Source of the DNA: Owenweeksia sp. TMED14
Lineage (GTDB): Bacteria > Bacteroidota > Bacteroidia > Flavobacteriales > Schleiferiaceae
DNA length: 64,000 nt
NCBI GenBank assembly: GCA_949529985.1
Contig: CATIRS010000040.1
Span: 1 to 64,000 of the forward strand
Direction: 5' to 3'
Position numbers and translations under genes: made by a program. The notes under the pieces were generated by a model. It was not told the DNA's origin. It did no database searches and saw only the letters and a list, made by a program, of their open reading frames with translations. Below are positions 1-7,669 of the stretch, piece after piece. Each line of letters begins with the position of its first letter. Position 1 is the stretch's first letter.

Positions 1-29
1 GAAACGCTCTACCCCTGAGCTACATCGGC
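1..29 (-). tRNA. 5' part of a tRNA, probably tRNA-Thr (cut by window edge)
   Basis: Read on the minus strand the first 29 bases give an acceptor-strand start GCCGATG, then TAGCTCAG and a D-loop ending in GAGC, and the beginning of the anticodon arm. The anticodon lies outside the window. In Flavobacteria the cluster Thr-Tyr-Gly-Thr precedes tuf, so Thr(GGT) is the likely identity, but that is inference from synteny. Confidence 0.7.
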
Positions 30-41
30 TGATGTGTCTTG

Positions 42-114
42 AGCGGAAGACGAGATTCGAACTCGCGACCCTCAGCTTGGAAGGCTGATGCTCTACCAAC
101 TGAGCTACTTCCGC
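42..114 (-). tRNA. tRNA-Gly (anticodon TCC)
   Basis: On the minus strand the acceptor GCGGAAG pairs with CTTCCGC. The D arm is AGCTCAGTTGGTAGAGC, the anticodon stem TCAGC/GCTGA holds the loop CTTCCAA (anticodon TCC), and the T arm contains GTTCGAATC. The 3' CCA is not encoded. It is the third gene of the minus-strand tRNA cluster. Confidence 0.96.
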
Positions 115-129
115 TTAAAATAAATTCAG

Positions 130-211
130 TGGGAGTGGATGGACTCGAACCATCGATACCGTAAGGTGACAGATTTACAGTCTGCTGCAATAGCCACTAT
201 GCGACACTCCC
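130..211 (-). tRNA. tRNA-Tyr (anticodon GTA)
   Basis: This is a class II tRNA with a long variable arm (about 82 nt). The acceptor GGGAGTG pairs with CACTCCC. The anticodon loop CTGTAAA sits between CAGA and TCTG and gives anticodon GTA. The T loop is GGTTCGAGTCC. It is the second gene of the cluster. Confidence 0.96.
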
Positions 212-260
212 CAATTTATTTTCTTACCAAAATTATTAACGCACTTCAAAGAAATGAATG

Positions 261-333
261 AGCCTCCAGACGGACTTGAACCGCCGACCTACTGATTACA
301 AATCAGTGGCTCTACCAACTGAGCTATGGAGGC
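261..333 (-). tRNA. tRNA-Thr (anticodon TGT)
   Basis: The acceptor GCCTCCA pairs with TGGAGGC. The D arm is TAGCTCAGTTGGTAGAGC, the anticodon stem ACTGA/TCAGT holds the loop TTTGTAA (anticodon TGT), and the T arm is GGCGGTTCAAGTCCGTC. It is the first gene of the cluster and follows the promoter box at 422-429. Confidence 0.96.
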
Positions 334-421
334 AAAAGTAAAAGAGCTAAAAACTCCTTTGAAGAGCGTCAAATTAAGAACGTTGCTGCACAACAGCTTC
401 CCCGAATTTTCAAACGGACTG

Positions 422-429
422 CAAATGTA
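422..429 (-). promoter_or_regulatory. -7 box of the tRNA cluster promoter
   Basis: The minus strand reads TACATTTG, an exact match to the Bacteroidota -7 consensus TAnnTTTG. A TTG lies 19 bases upstream (449-451), which fits the -33 element. Transcription would start near 415 and run into tRNA-Thr. The box also separates the cluster from the decayed hpf upstream. Confidence 0.6.
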
Positions 430-458
430 GAAAATAAATAGGTCTCAACAAGCGACTT

Positions 459-771
459 TTAATGCTTTTTTAAAGTCTTTTCTTTTCGTTTACTCCTTTA
501 TAGAGCTCGAGCCAATGGCAATAGAGTCGAGGATACTGATTTAGCTATGGTTTCAGTAAGTTTCTTAACAAATAGATTTGCCTACGAAGATGCACTCAAA
601 CTTTTGTTAAGTCATTGTTTATTTTACGGTTATTATATTCTCAAATAAATTATTGGCCATTCCAAAGGCAAATTATTATTATTATTATTTCAGATAACCC
701 ATGCAAGTGTGCACATGCAAAATGAGATTTGAACCCATCTTGAAATGGATAGAACTTACAGCTACAATCAT
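459..771 (-). pseudogene. decayed ribosome hibernation promoting factor (hpf/raiA) relic
   Basis: There is no intact gene in 334-803, but the minus strand holds two fragments that resemble HPF. From an ATG at 771, 33 bases past the xerC stop, the reading AVSSIHFKMGSNLI resembles the HPF N-terminus (pattern V-x-SIHF-x4-L-I). It stops at 685 next to an (AAT)6 tract. In a different frame, NLFVKKLTETIAKSV starts near 578 and, after one stop, continues as RSKRKEK. This resembles the HPF C-terminal part (LFVKK-x-C-K-T ... LKKRKEK). The two pieces are about 64 codons apart, which is the spacing expected in a roughly 100-residue short HPF. Position between xerC and the Thr-Tyr-Gly-Thr tRNAs is the usual hpf locus in Flavobacteria. 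At least one frameshift and several stops make it non-functional. The call rests on short matches read by eye plus synteny. Confidence 0.55.
672..689. repeat. (ATT)6 trinucleotide tract
   Basis: Six tandem ATT units (AAT on the minus strand) lie inside the hpf relic. On the minus strand they read as consecutive TAA stops in the frame of the relic's N-terminal piece. Slippage here could have contributed to the decay, though that is inference. Confidence 0.85.
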
Positions 772-803
772 ACTGATTTTAATCTTTTCAACTATTAATT
801 CCA

Positions 804-1679
804 TTATTCTCCTCTAGGGTGAGATTTTTTATAAACACTCATTAGCTGCTCGATTGACGCATGAGTATAAATTTGAGTGGCTGATAAATTCACATGGCCT
901 AATAATTCGCGAATCGAAGACAAATCTGCGCCCATATCTAACAAATGAGTAGCAAAAGTATGGCGTAAAATGTGGGGACTTTTAAATTCGATAGTACTAC
1001 TCGCTTTGATATATGAATGAACAATGGAGTAGAGACTTCTTGGACTCAGTGAATTTCCTTTTTCACTGATGAATAAGGTGTCTCTAAATTCAACTTCTGG
1101 CCAATCTAGGCAATGAATTTCAAATAAACTCCTCCATTCGGGGAGAGAAGGCAATTCCCTTTCCTTATTTCGTTTACCTAAAACTCTTAAAGTACCTGTT
1201 GACAGATCTAAAGATGTCATCTTAAGTCCTAAAAGCTCAGATCGTCTTAATCCAAAAGCATACAAAGTGAAAATAATAAATCGATCACGTCTTCCGCATC
1301 GATCATCCGCGAAAGATTCAGGTTTCAATAGAGCAACCATCTCTTTCTTCGTCAACGCCCGAACAAGTCTCTTCTTTTCTTTTAAAGAAGGAATTCCATC
1401 TGCTGGATTATTAGAAATGTCACCTGACTCTAATAAAAAGTTATAGAAGCCTTTAAGAGCACTTAATTTTCGATTTACAGATCTATGGTCTAGACCATCA
1501 TCCACCAAAGAGGCTATCCATGACCTCACATGTACACGGTTAGCAAACAATGGACCATTTAGGCCTATTTGATATTCAAGGAAGAACAAATATTGATTAA
1601 TATCTTTTCGATAAGCAGTGACAGTAGCTTTAGATAAACGTCGCTCGAATAAAAGATAGTCTTGATATTGTTTAATCAT
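804..1679 (-). CDS. xerC: tyrosine recombinase XerC/XerD
   Basis: This 291-residue site-specific recombinase would resolve chromosome dimers at dif together with a partner and FtsK. The N-terminal SAM-like DNA-binding domain covers about residues 1-85 and the catalytic domain about 105-285. The full catalytic set is visible: Arg145 in GLRRSEL, Lys near 169 in LGKRNKER, His236 and Arg239 in HILRH, His262 in LLGHVNL and the nucleophile Tyr271 in QIYTH. Length fits the Xer family. It lies downstream of rpsU in the arrangement usual for Flavobacteria, where xerC is followed by hpf and the tRNA cluster. Its ATG directly follows a T-run that ends a hairpin (1681-1713), so its expression may depend on read-through from rpsU. 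XerC versus XerD cannot be settled from sequence alone; synteny favours XerC. Confidence 0.92.
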   Translation of the reverse strand: MIKQYQDYLLFERRLSKATVTAYRKDINQYLFFLEYQIGLNGPLFANRVHVRSWIASLVDDGLDHRSVNRKLSALKGFYNFLLESGDISNNPADGIPSLKEKKRLVRALTKKEMVALLKPESFADDRCGRRDRFIIFTLYAFGLRRSELLGLKMTSLDLSTGTLRVLGKRNKERELPSLPEWRSLFEIHCLDWPEVEFRDTLFISEKGNSLSPRSLYSIVHSYIKASSTIEFKSPHILRHTFATHLLDMGADLSSIRELLGHVNLSATQIYTHASIEQLMSVYKKSHPRGE

Positions 1680-1680
1680 A

Positions 1681-1713
1681 AAAAAAAACCCCGAGAGTTA
1701 GAACTTCAAGGGG
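1681..1713 (-). terminator. hairpin plus T8 between rpsU and xerC
   Basis: The minus strand reads CCCC, then an inner AGTT/AACT pair, then GGGG followed by eight T. It is shaped like an intrinsic terminator for rpsU. The T-run abuts the xerC start codon, so it may instead act as an attenuator of xerC. The stem has unpaired bases, so its strength is uncertain. Confidence 0.6.
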
Positions 1714-1742
1714 CAATTTTATAAAATAAAAATGAAATATAT

Positions 1743-1937
1743 CTATTCTGACTCTTTTATTTTAAGACCTTGAACGTAGTTCGCTTTTATAAATTCTGCT
1801 CTACGACTAACTGAAGGCTTTGTGAATGCTTGACGCTTCCGAAGTTGGCGCATAGTTTGCGTACGATCAAATTTTCGCTTGAAACGCTTCAAAGCGCGAT
1901 CGATTCCTTCCCCTTCTTTAATTTGTATTACTAACAT
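1743..1937 (-). CDS. rpsU: 30S ribosomal protein S21
   Basis: A 64-residue basic protein of the small ribosomal subunit. The start MLVIQIKEGEGIDRALKRFK matches the S21 family N-terminus, so I use the ATG at 1937 rather than the longer frame from 1958, whose seven extra residues are not family-like. The centre reads MRQLRKRQAF and the tail is basic. A -7 box (1967-1974) lies 29 bases upstream and a hairpin follows. In Flavobacteria rpsU heads the xerC-hpf-tRNA cluster, as here. Confidence 0.93.
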   Translation of the reverse strand: MLVIQIKEGEGIDRALKRFKRKFDRTQTMRQLRKRQAFTKPSVSRRAEFIKANYVQGLKIKESE

Positions 1938-1966
1938 AAGTCTATCCCTTCTTTTCAATTGGATGG

Positions 1967-1974
1967 CAAATGTA
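1967..1974 (-). promoter_or_regulatory. -7 box of rpsU
   Basis: The minus strand reads TACATTTG, an exact TAnnTTTG match 29 bases before the rpsU ATG. No clear TTTG -33 element is seen at standard spacing. Confidence 0.5.
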
Positions 1975-2053
1975 AAACATTATTTACTAATGAAATGTCA
2001 TAAATAACTAAAAAATGAATTTAATTAAATATCTATTATCGATATTATTTTAA

Positions 2054-2093
2054 AAGTGTTTCGAAGGCATTGTTCAATGCCTTCGAAACACTT
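2054..2093 (-). terminator. 19-bp perfect inverted repeat, terminator of the AGCS gene
   Basis: Two perfect 19-bp arms (2054-2072 and 2075-2093) are separated by TT. On the minus strand the hairpin is followed by TTTTAAAATAAT, and it begins 28 bases after the end of the symporter gene. A stem this long and exact could also block read-through from the other strand. Confidence 0.8.
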
Positions 2094-2121
2094 CTTCGTC
2101 AAAGGCGCTATATAAAAAATA

Positions 2122-3651
2122 TCATTTCACTTTTATAGCATCCAAGTATCTATTAAGCTGCTCTTTGACAACTGGAAATAAAAAGTATAAGCCAACCATA
2201 TTAGGAAAAACCATGGCAAAAATCATTGCATCAGAGAATGCCCAAATTGAATTCATACTTGCAGCCGCTCCAATAATAACAAAAATTAAGAATAAAACTT
2301 TATATGTTAAATCAGCTACGTTTCCCCTGCCAAATAAATATTTCCATGATTGCAAACCGTAATATGACCATGAAATCATGGTTGATACAGCAAATAAAAC
2401 GACTGCGATTGTCAAAAAGACACCAGAATAGGGGATATATTCAGAAAAAGCTTTAGACGTAATTCCAGCTCCTTCAAAAGACACACCATCTATCATAACA
2501 GCACCCATACCATCTCCTCCATAAATAAAGGCACCATTTAAATTGAAAATTATAATAACTAAAGCTGTCATAGTACAAATGACAACAGTATCAATAAATG
2601 GCTCTAACAAAGCTACTAAACCTTCAGAAGCAGAATATTTAGTTTTAACCGCTGAGTGAGCAATTGATGCAGAGCCAGCGCCAGCTTCATTTGAAAATGC
2701 AGCTCTTTTAAAACCAACCATCAGAACACCAATAACACCGCCAACACCAACAGCCTTTGGGTTAAACGCTTCGCGCACGATTAATGCAATAGCATCATCT
2801 ATAAAACTAAAGTTTATAGTTAATATATAAACACATGCCAGAATATAGAGTACGGCCATTAATGGAACAATTTTTTCAGTAACAGAAGCTATTCTTTTGA
2901 TACCACCAATAATGATTATTCCTACAAAAGCTGCTAAAACAACACCAATTATAGCTCCAGAAAATGTAGTCTCAAGGCCAAGTAAGTCTTTTAAAACAAT
3001 TGTTGCTTGATTCGATTGGGCTGCATTTCCTCCACCAAACGACCCCCCGATGCAGAATACAGCAAATAAGGCTGCAGTTACTTTACCTAACCTCTCCCAA
3101 CCTTTATTTTTTAAACCTTTACTGAGGTAGTACATGGGGCCACCATAGATAGTTCCATCTTCTCCAACGTCTCGATATTGAACACCCAAAGTACATTCTA
3201 CAAACTTTGTAGACATACCTAATAAGCCACAAACTATCATCCAGAATGTTGCACCAGGTCCACCTAGAGCTATTGCGAGAGCTACACCAGCTATATTTCC
3301 ATTACCAACTGTACCAGAAACTGCTGTTGCCAATGCTTGAAAATGAGAAACCTCTCCTACTCTTTTCCCAGTTTCATCTTTATCTAAATCATCATATTTT
3401 CCTCTGACAACATTTATCGCTGTCCAAAAATATTTTATGTTAGGAAAACCAAAATACAATGTGAAAAAAGCCGCACTACCGACAAGTATTAAAATAACAA
3501 AGGGGTATCCTGCAACTTGAAAAAAAACAAGCTCCGAAAAGAAATTTGATACCGGAGCAAAAGCTTCATCAATTCTTTTATCTAACCCTTTATCTTGAGA
3601 AAACGAAAGAAATGGACATGCAGAAAAGAAAAGTAGAAATAATTTTTTCAT
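2122..3651 (-). CDS. alanine/glycine:Na+ symporter (AGCS family)
   Basis: A 509-residue inner-membrane sodium symporter for small neutral amino acids. The family signature is clear: GTVGNGNIAGVA at about 113-124 and GGPGATFWM at about 130-138, followed by the conserved FSNEAGAGSA segment near 320. About ten or eleven hydrophobic helices follow. The first 19 residues (MKKLFLLFFSACPFLSFSQ) look like a cleavable signal peptide before the first core helix near residue 47, which would put the extra N-terminal stretch outside. A promoter box lies at 3683-3690 and a strong hairpin terminator follows, so it is probably transcribed alone. The substrate (Ala or Gly) is known only at family level. Confidence 0.9.
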   Translation of the reverse strand: MKKLFLLFFSACPFLSFSQDKGLDKRIDEAFAPVSNFFSELVFFQVAGYPFVILILVGSAAFFTLYFGFPNIKYFWTAINVVRGKYDDLDKDETGKRVGEVSHFQALATAVSGTVGNGNIAGVALAIALGGPGATFWMIVCGLLGMSTKFVECTLGVQYRDVGEDGTIYGGPMYYLSKGLKNKGWERLGKVTAALFAVFCIGGSFGGGNAAQSNQATIVLKDLLGLETTFSGAIIGVVLAAFVGIIIIGGIKRIASVTEKIVPLMAVLYILACVYILTINFSFIDDAIALIVREAFNPKAVGVGGVIGVLMVGFKRAAFSNEAGAGSASIAHSAVKTKYSASEGLVALLEPFIDTVVICTMTALVIIIFNLNGAFIYGGDGMGAVMIDGVSFEGAGITSKAFSEYIPYSGVFLTIAVVLFAVSTMISWSYYGLQSWKYLFGRGNVADLTYKVLFLIFVIIGAAASMNSIWAFSDAMIFAMVFPNMVGLYFLFPVVKEQLNRYLDAIKVK

Positions 3652-3681
3652 ATGTTCGATTTCAATAATTAATGGTCATCC

Positions 3682-4578
3682 TCAAATATAAGGAATCGAT
3701 TCCAAGACTTCCACGAAACTATGTGGTTTATATCCAAATTCATTTTTCGCCTTAGAGATGTCTAAACCGGTCATCGTTGGACGCCGGGCTGCCTGGCCTA
3801 AAGTTTTACTATCCACTTCATCGATCAAGGTTAAGTCATAGTTCCCATGAAGAGCTACATTTCTAACTAAGTCAACTATTGACATTGTATCGGGCCCTGA
3901 AAGATTATAAATACCAAAAGTCCCTTTTTCTGCGATCAGCAAGCAACCTTCAGCTAAATCAATCGACCAAGTAGGGCTCCTTACTTGATCATAAACGACG
4001 CTTAAACGTTCTCCTGTTTTTAATTTGTTTCTTGCCCATAGAATAATATTACTGCTTTTGTATCCTGGGAAATATCCTATAACTAATGTCGTTCTTACGA
4101 TCGTCCATTTACAACTAGATGATATCACCAACTTTTCTGCATCAGCCTTCGACTTACCGTAAACACTCAGCGGATTCTCCTTAGAATCTTCAGAATATGG
4201 TCCATTCTCACCATCAAAAATAAAATCTGTCGAGATAAAGATCAAATGCACCCCATTCTTTTCGCAAGCGCCAATAACATTTTTAGTCCCCTCAACATTT
4301 ATATTATTACAAACTGTTGGATGGGTTTCGCAATCATCAACATTTGTCATTGCGGCAGAATGAATCAAGACATCTGGATTAAATGATCCTACTACGCGAT
4401 CACATTCTTTTGAATTCAAAATATCCATTGTTTCATAATCAGAACAATTCATATCAATGCGAGGCTCTCCTTTCCCTGTAGCACAAATATTAAATCTGCC
4501 ATTATTAACATACTGAATAGATTGACCAAGTAAGCCATTGGACCCGGTAACTAATATTTTTTTATCTGGAATATTCAT
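3682..4578 (-). CDS. NAD(P)-dependent sugar-nucleotide reductase, RmlD-like
   Basis: A 298-residue extended short-chain dehydrogenase of the RmlD (dTDP-4-dehydrorhamnose reductase) family. The Rossmann motif TGSNGLLGQ is at the N-terminus. STDFIFDG and the catalytic YGKSK (Tyr-x3-Lys) follow, and the C-terminal part ends with a substrate-domain-like segment. I take the ATG at 4578, which forms an ATGA overlap with the pyrF stop; a TTG at 4587 would add only three residues. It is the last gene of purM-prfA-pyrF-rmlD-like and is not next to other rhamnose genes, so the true substrate is open. Confidence 0.8.
   Translation of the reverse strand: MNIPDKKILVTGSNGLLGQSIQYVNNGRFNICATGKGEPRIDMNCSDYETMDILNSKECDRVVGSFNPDVLIHSAAMTNVDDCETHPTVCNNINVEGTKNVIGACEKNGVHLIFISTDFIFDGENGPYSEDSKENPLSVYGKSKADAEKLVISSSCKWTIVRTTLVIGYFPGYKSSNIILWARNKLKTGERLSVVYDQVRSPTWSIDLAEGCLLIAEKGTFGIYNLSGPDTMSIVDLVRNVALHGNYDLTLIDEVDSKTLGQAARRPTMTGLDISKAKNEFGYKPHSFVEVLESIPYI
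3683..3690 (-). promoter_or_regulatory. -7 box of the AGCS symporter gene
   Basis: The minus strand reads TATATTTG, an exact TAnnTTTG match 31 bases upstream of the symporter ATG. It overlaps the stop codon region of the preceding reductase gene. Confidence 0.45.
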
Positions 4579-5396
4579 TGAGGCCAATAATATTTCATCT
4601 CTTCATGTAATCTTGAAGCTTCTTTTGCAGCAGCAGAAGCATAGTTCTTATCTGAACTTGCGTAGCAAATACTCCTGGAAGCATTAATTAAAACACCGAC
4701 ACCTATACCTGAAGTAAAAACCCCTGAATCCATTACATGCTTAATAGTTCCTCCCTGATGACCAACGCCTGGAACTAAAAAAAAATACTCTGGAAGTTGA
4801 TGTCGTATTTTTCTCATACTAACTTCTCGAGTTGCACCAACAACAATCATCCAATTTTCTGGTGATATCCATTCCTTATAAGCATCCAAAACATGCTCAT
4901 ACAGATACCGATCATCTTCCATCTTTTTCATCTGAAAATCTTGTGCACCTGGATTACTAGTCAGACCTAAAGCTATACCCCACTTTCCTAAAATGGAAAA
5001 TGGCTCGATACTATCCTTTCCCATATATGGCGCGACAGTAATAGAATCAAAGCCTAATTTGACTAAAATCCCTTCTGCGTACATTTTTGCAGTGTTCCCG
5101 ATGTCACCACGCTTGGCATCAGCAATGCTAAAATGCTGAGGATAGTCTTTTAGGTGATCTGCCACCTTAGCCAACGCCTCCCAGCCAGATTCACCTAAGG
5201 ATTCAAAAAACGCTAAATTTGGTTTATAAGCTACAGCATAATCTGCTGTAGCATCAATGATTCCTTTACAAAATTCAACAACTCCATTTGAATTAGAAGG
5301 GAATAGACTGGGCATTTTCGTTAGATCAGGGTCTAGTCCAACACAAAGGACAGACTTCTTGTTTTCAATATTTTTTATCAGCTCTGCTCGTGTCAT
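4575..5396 (-). CDS. pyrF: orotidine 5'-phosphate decarboxylase
   Basis: A 273-residue enzyme that decarboxylates OMP to UMP, the last step of de novo pyrimidine synthesis. It belongs to the longer type 2 group common in Bacteroidota and Actinobacteria. [11 protein letters not shown] lies near the N-terminus, the catalytic DAKRGDI segment (Asp-x-Lys-x2-Asp) near residue 95, and VPGVGHQGG near 210. It overlaps prfA upstream and the RmlD-like gene downstream by ATGA junctions, implying translational coupling. Confidence 0.95.
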   Translation of the reverse strand: MTRAELIKNIENKKSVLCVGLDPDLTKMPSLFPSNSNGVVEFCKGIIDATADYAVAYKPNLAFFESLGESGWEALAKVADHLKDYPQHFSIADAKRGDIGNTAKMYAEGILVKLGFDSITVAPYMGKDSIEPFSILGKWGIALGLTSNPGAQDFQMKKMEDDRYLYEHVLDAYKEWISPENWMIVVGATREVSMRKIRHQLPEYFFLVPGVGHQGGTIKHVMDSGVFTSGIGVGVLINASRSICYASSDKNYASAAAKEASRLHEEMKYYWPQ

Positions 5397-6472
5397 TCTC
5401 CTGTTCCTTCTTTCATTCGTTCGGCACTTTCCGCTAGCCGAAGCTCATCCAATATTTTATCTATTTGGCCATTAAGCACCTCAGGCAAATTATATAGGGT
5501 TAGGCCAATGCGATGTTCAGTTAAACGACCTTGCGGAAAATTATAAGTTCGAATTTTTGCTGATCTGTCGCCAGTACTGACAATTGTTTTTCTTCTTTCG
5601 GCCACAGCCATATCTCTTTCCAGTCTGGCTTTATCCCATATTCGAGCACGCAGAACAGTCAAGGCTCGATCATAATTTTGATGCTGGGAACGTCCATCTT
5701 GACATTCTACAACAATCCCCGTTGGAAAATGAGTTAACCGGACACCCGACTCAGTTTTATTAACATGCTGACCTCCTGCACCACTTGATCTAAATGTGTC
5801 TTTTCTAATATCAACATCATTTATATTGACTTCTAGCTCGTCTGCTTCAGGCAGTACAGCAACAGATGCAGCTGAAGTGTGAACTCGTCCTTGAGACTCG
5901 GTTGAGGGGACTCTCTGAACCCTGTGAACTCCGGATTCATATTTCAAAACACCGTATACGTCATTACCTCTTATTTGAATACTAGCTTCTTTATATCCTC
6001 CAGCTGAACCCTCTGTGGCAGATAACCATTCAGCAGTCCACCCCTTATCCTCAATAAATCGCAAATACATTCGAATTAGATCGCCAACAAATAATCCAGC
6101 CTCATCTCCGCCAGTTCCTGCACGGACTTCTAGAACAGCATCTTTAGCATCTTCTGGATCTTTTGGAATTAATAATTGCTGTATCTCAATCTCAATTTTA
6201 TCCAAAAGTGGCTCTATATCTTCAAGCTCAGAGAATGCCATCTCCCGCATTTCAGGATCTTTTTCTTTTGAAATAATATCACGAGCTTCAGTTTTTCTTC
6301 CAGATAAAACTAAATATCTATCTCGTGCTTGGACAACTAAATCCAAATCCTTGAATTCTCGGTGTAATCTAACAAAGCGTTTATGATCACTTGCTAATCC
6401 AGGCTGGACCAATAAATCATTAACCTCTTGATGACGAACCCATATAGCTTGTAATTTATCGATTAAACTCAT
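5393..6472 (-). CDS. prfA: peptide chain release factor 1
   Basis: A 359-residue release factor reading UAA and UAG. The GGQ loop is in [14 protein letters not shown], and the tripeptide that reads the stop codon sits in [10 protein letters not shown], so the RF1 PxT motif is PST here. SPF, the RF2 signature, is absent. The N-terminal coiled region and basic C-terminus fit the full length. Both ends overlap neighbours by ATGA: purM upstream and pyrF downstream. A UGA is used at these junctions, so the coupling does not depend on RF1 itself. Confidence 0.95.
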   Translation of the reverse strand: MSLIDKLQAIWVRHQEVNDLLVQPGLASDHKRFVRLHREFKDLDLVVQARDRYLVLSGRKTEARDIISKEKDPEMREMAFSELEDIEPLLDKIEIEIQQLLIPKDPEDAKDAVLEVRAGTGGDEAGLFVGDLIRMYLRFIEDKGWTAEWLSATEGSAGGYKEASIQIRGNDVYGVLKYESGVHRVQRVPSTESQGRVHTSAASVAVLPEADELEVNINDVDIRKDTFRSSGAGGQHVNKTESGVRLTHFPTGIVVECQDGRSQHQNYDRALTVLRARIWDKARLERDMAVAERRKTIVSTGDRSAKIRTYNFPQGRLTEHRIGLTLYNLPEVLNGQIDKILDELRLAESAERMKEGTGE

Positions 6473-7647
6473 TCGATGCTATATACATGCCAGCCATCAG
6501 GAGCCTTAAGATGAACTTCAGGATTTTCTTGCGGTTCTACTCGGCCAATTATTTTTGCTTCTATACCAAATTTAGCTGCAATCGATATTGCTTTTTCTGC
6601 AGCCACTGGATTTAAATATATCTCCATACGATGGCCCATATTAAACACTTTATACATTTCCCTCCAAGATGTACCCGATTCTTTTTGAATCATTTTAAAA
6701 AGCTCAGGAATATCAAATAAATCATCTTTTATGACTTTACCCTTGGATAAAAAGTGTAGTATTTTTGTCTGAGCGCCACCACTACAATGAACCATGCCCC
6801 CAATATCGCTGCGCATTGTCTCCAGTATTTCGACTATTACGGGGGCGTAGGTCCTTGTTGGAGACAAGACAAGCTTTCCAGCATTCAAAGGGACCCCTTC
6901 AACTAAATCCGTTAAAGACTTCGTGCCAGAATATACAAGTGATTCATCAATTTCCGGATTAAAACTCTCAGGATAATTTTCTGCTAATAATTTAGAAAAC
7001 ACATCATGCCTAGCAGACGTAAGGCCATTTGACCCCATCCCACCATTATATTCTTTTTCATATTTAGATTGCCCCGATGAAGATAAACCTACAATCACTT
7101 GACCCGCAACTATATTGGAATTATCAATAACAAGATCTCTACGCATACGGGCAATCACAGTAGAGTCAACAATAATAGTTCGCACCAAATCACCGACATC
7201 AGCAGTTTCTCCACCGGTAGACTTAATGTCGATACCATTATTTCTCAAATCTTCGAGTACTGTCTCTGTTCCTTGAATTATCTCAGAGATGACCTCCGCG
7301 GGTATAACATTCTTATTTCTGCCAATTGTACTAGATAGTAGTATTGGCCCAGTTGCACCGACACACAAAAGATCATCAATATTCATTATGATTGCATCTT
7401 TAGCTATCCCTTTCCAAACAGATAAATCACCCGTCTCTTTCCAATACATATATGCCAATGAAGATTTAGTACCAGCACCATCCGCATGCATAACAAGACA
7501 ATGATCCTTGGAACCTGTTAAGTAGTCCGGAACGATTTTACAGAAAGCCTTAGGATATAGTCCCTTATCAATATTAGCTATAGCCTTATGGACATCTTCC
7601 TTCCCAGATGACACACCACGACTAGCATAACGATCACTTTCCTTCAT
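6469..7647 (-). CDS. purM: phosphoribosylformylglycinamidine cyclo-ligase (AIR synthetase)
   Basis: A 392-residue PurM-type enzyme making aminoimidazole ribonucleotide with ATP in purine synthesis. It starts [20 protein letters not shown], with [11 protein letters not shown] near residue 55 and GGETADVGD near 145, both PurM/AIRS family motifs. It is longer than E. coli PurM (about 345), as is usual for the Bacteroidota form. It heads the four-gene ATGA-coupled operon with prfA, pyrF and an RmlD-like gene. No clear promoter box is seen in the 22-base gap after the PorE-like gene, so it may be co-transcribed with it. Confidence 0.92.
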   Translation of the reverse strand: MKESDRYASRGVSSGKEDVHKAIANIDKGLYPKAFCKIVPDYLTGSKDHCLVMHADGAGTKSSLAYMYWKETGDLSVWKGIAKDAIIMNIDDLLCVGATGPILLSSTIGRNKNVIPAEVISEIIQGTETVLEDLRNNGIDIKSTGGETADVGDLVRTIIVDSTVIARMRRDLVIDNSNIVAGQVIVGLSSSGQSKYEKEYNGGMGSNGLTSARHDVFSKLLAENYPESFNPEIDESLVYSGTKSLTDLVEGVPLNAGKLVLSPTRTYAPVIVEILETMRSDIGGMVHCSGGAQTKILHFLSKGKVIKDDLFDIPELFKMIQKESGTSWREMYKVFNMGHRMEIYLNPVAAEKAISIAAKFGIEAKIIGRVEPQENPEVHLKAPDGWHVYSIE

Positions 7648-7669
7648 TTAATAATGATATTAAAGGCAA

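Noticed and set aside
1-333. tRNA cluster as a possible integration site
   Set aside because: No integrase of the phage type, no direct repeat of a tRNA 3' end and no foreign cargo; the nearby recombinase is a housekeeping Xer protein.
5880-5920. PST instead of PAT/PVT in the codon-reading loop of RF1
   Set aside because: The second position of the PxT motif varies among RF1 proteins; not evidence of altered stop-codon reading.
6015-6386. 123-codon open frame on the plus strand
   Set aside because: Antisense to prfA, Ser/Arg-rich low-quality product typical of a shadow frame.
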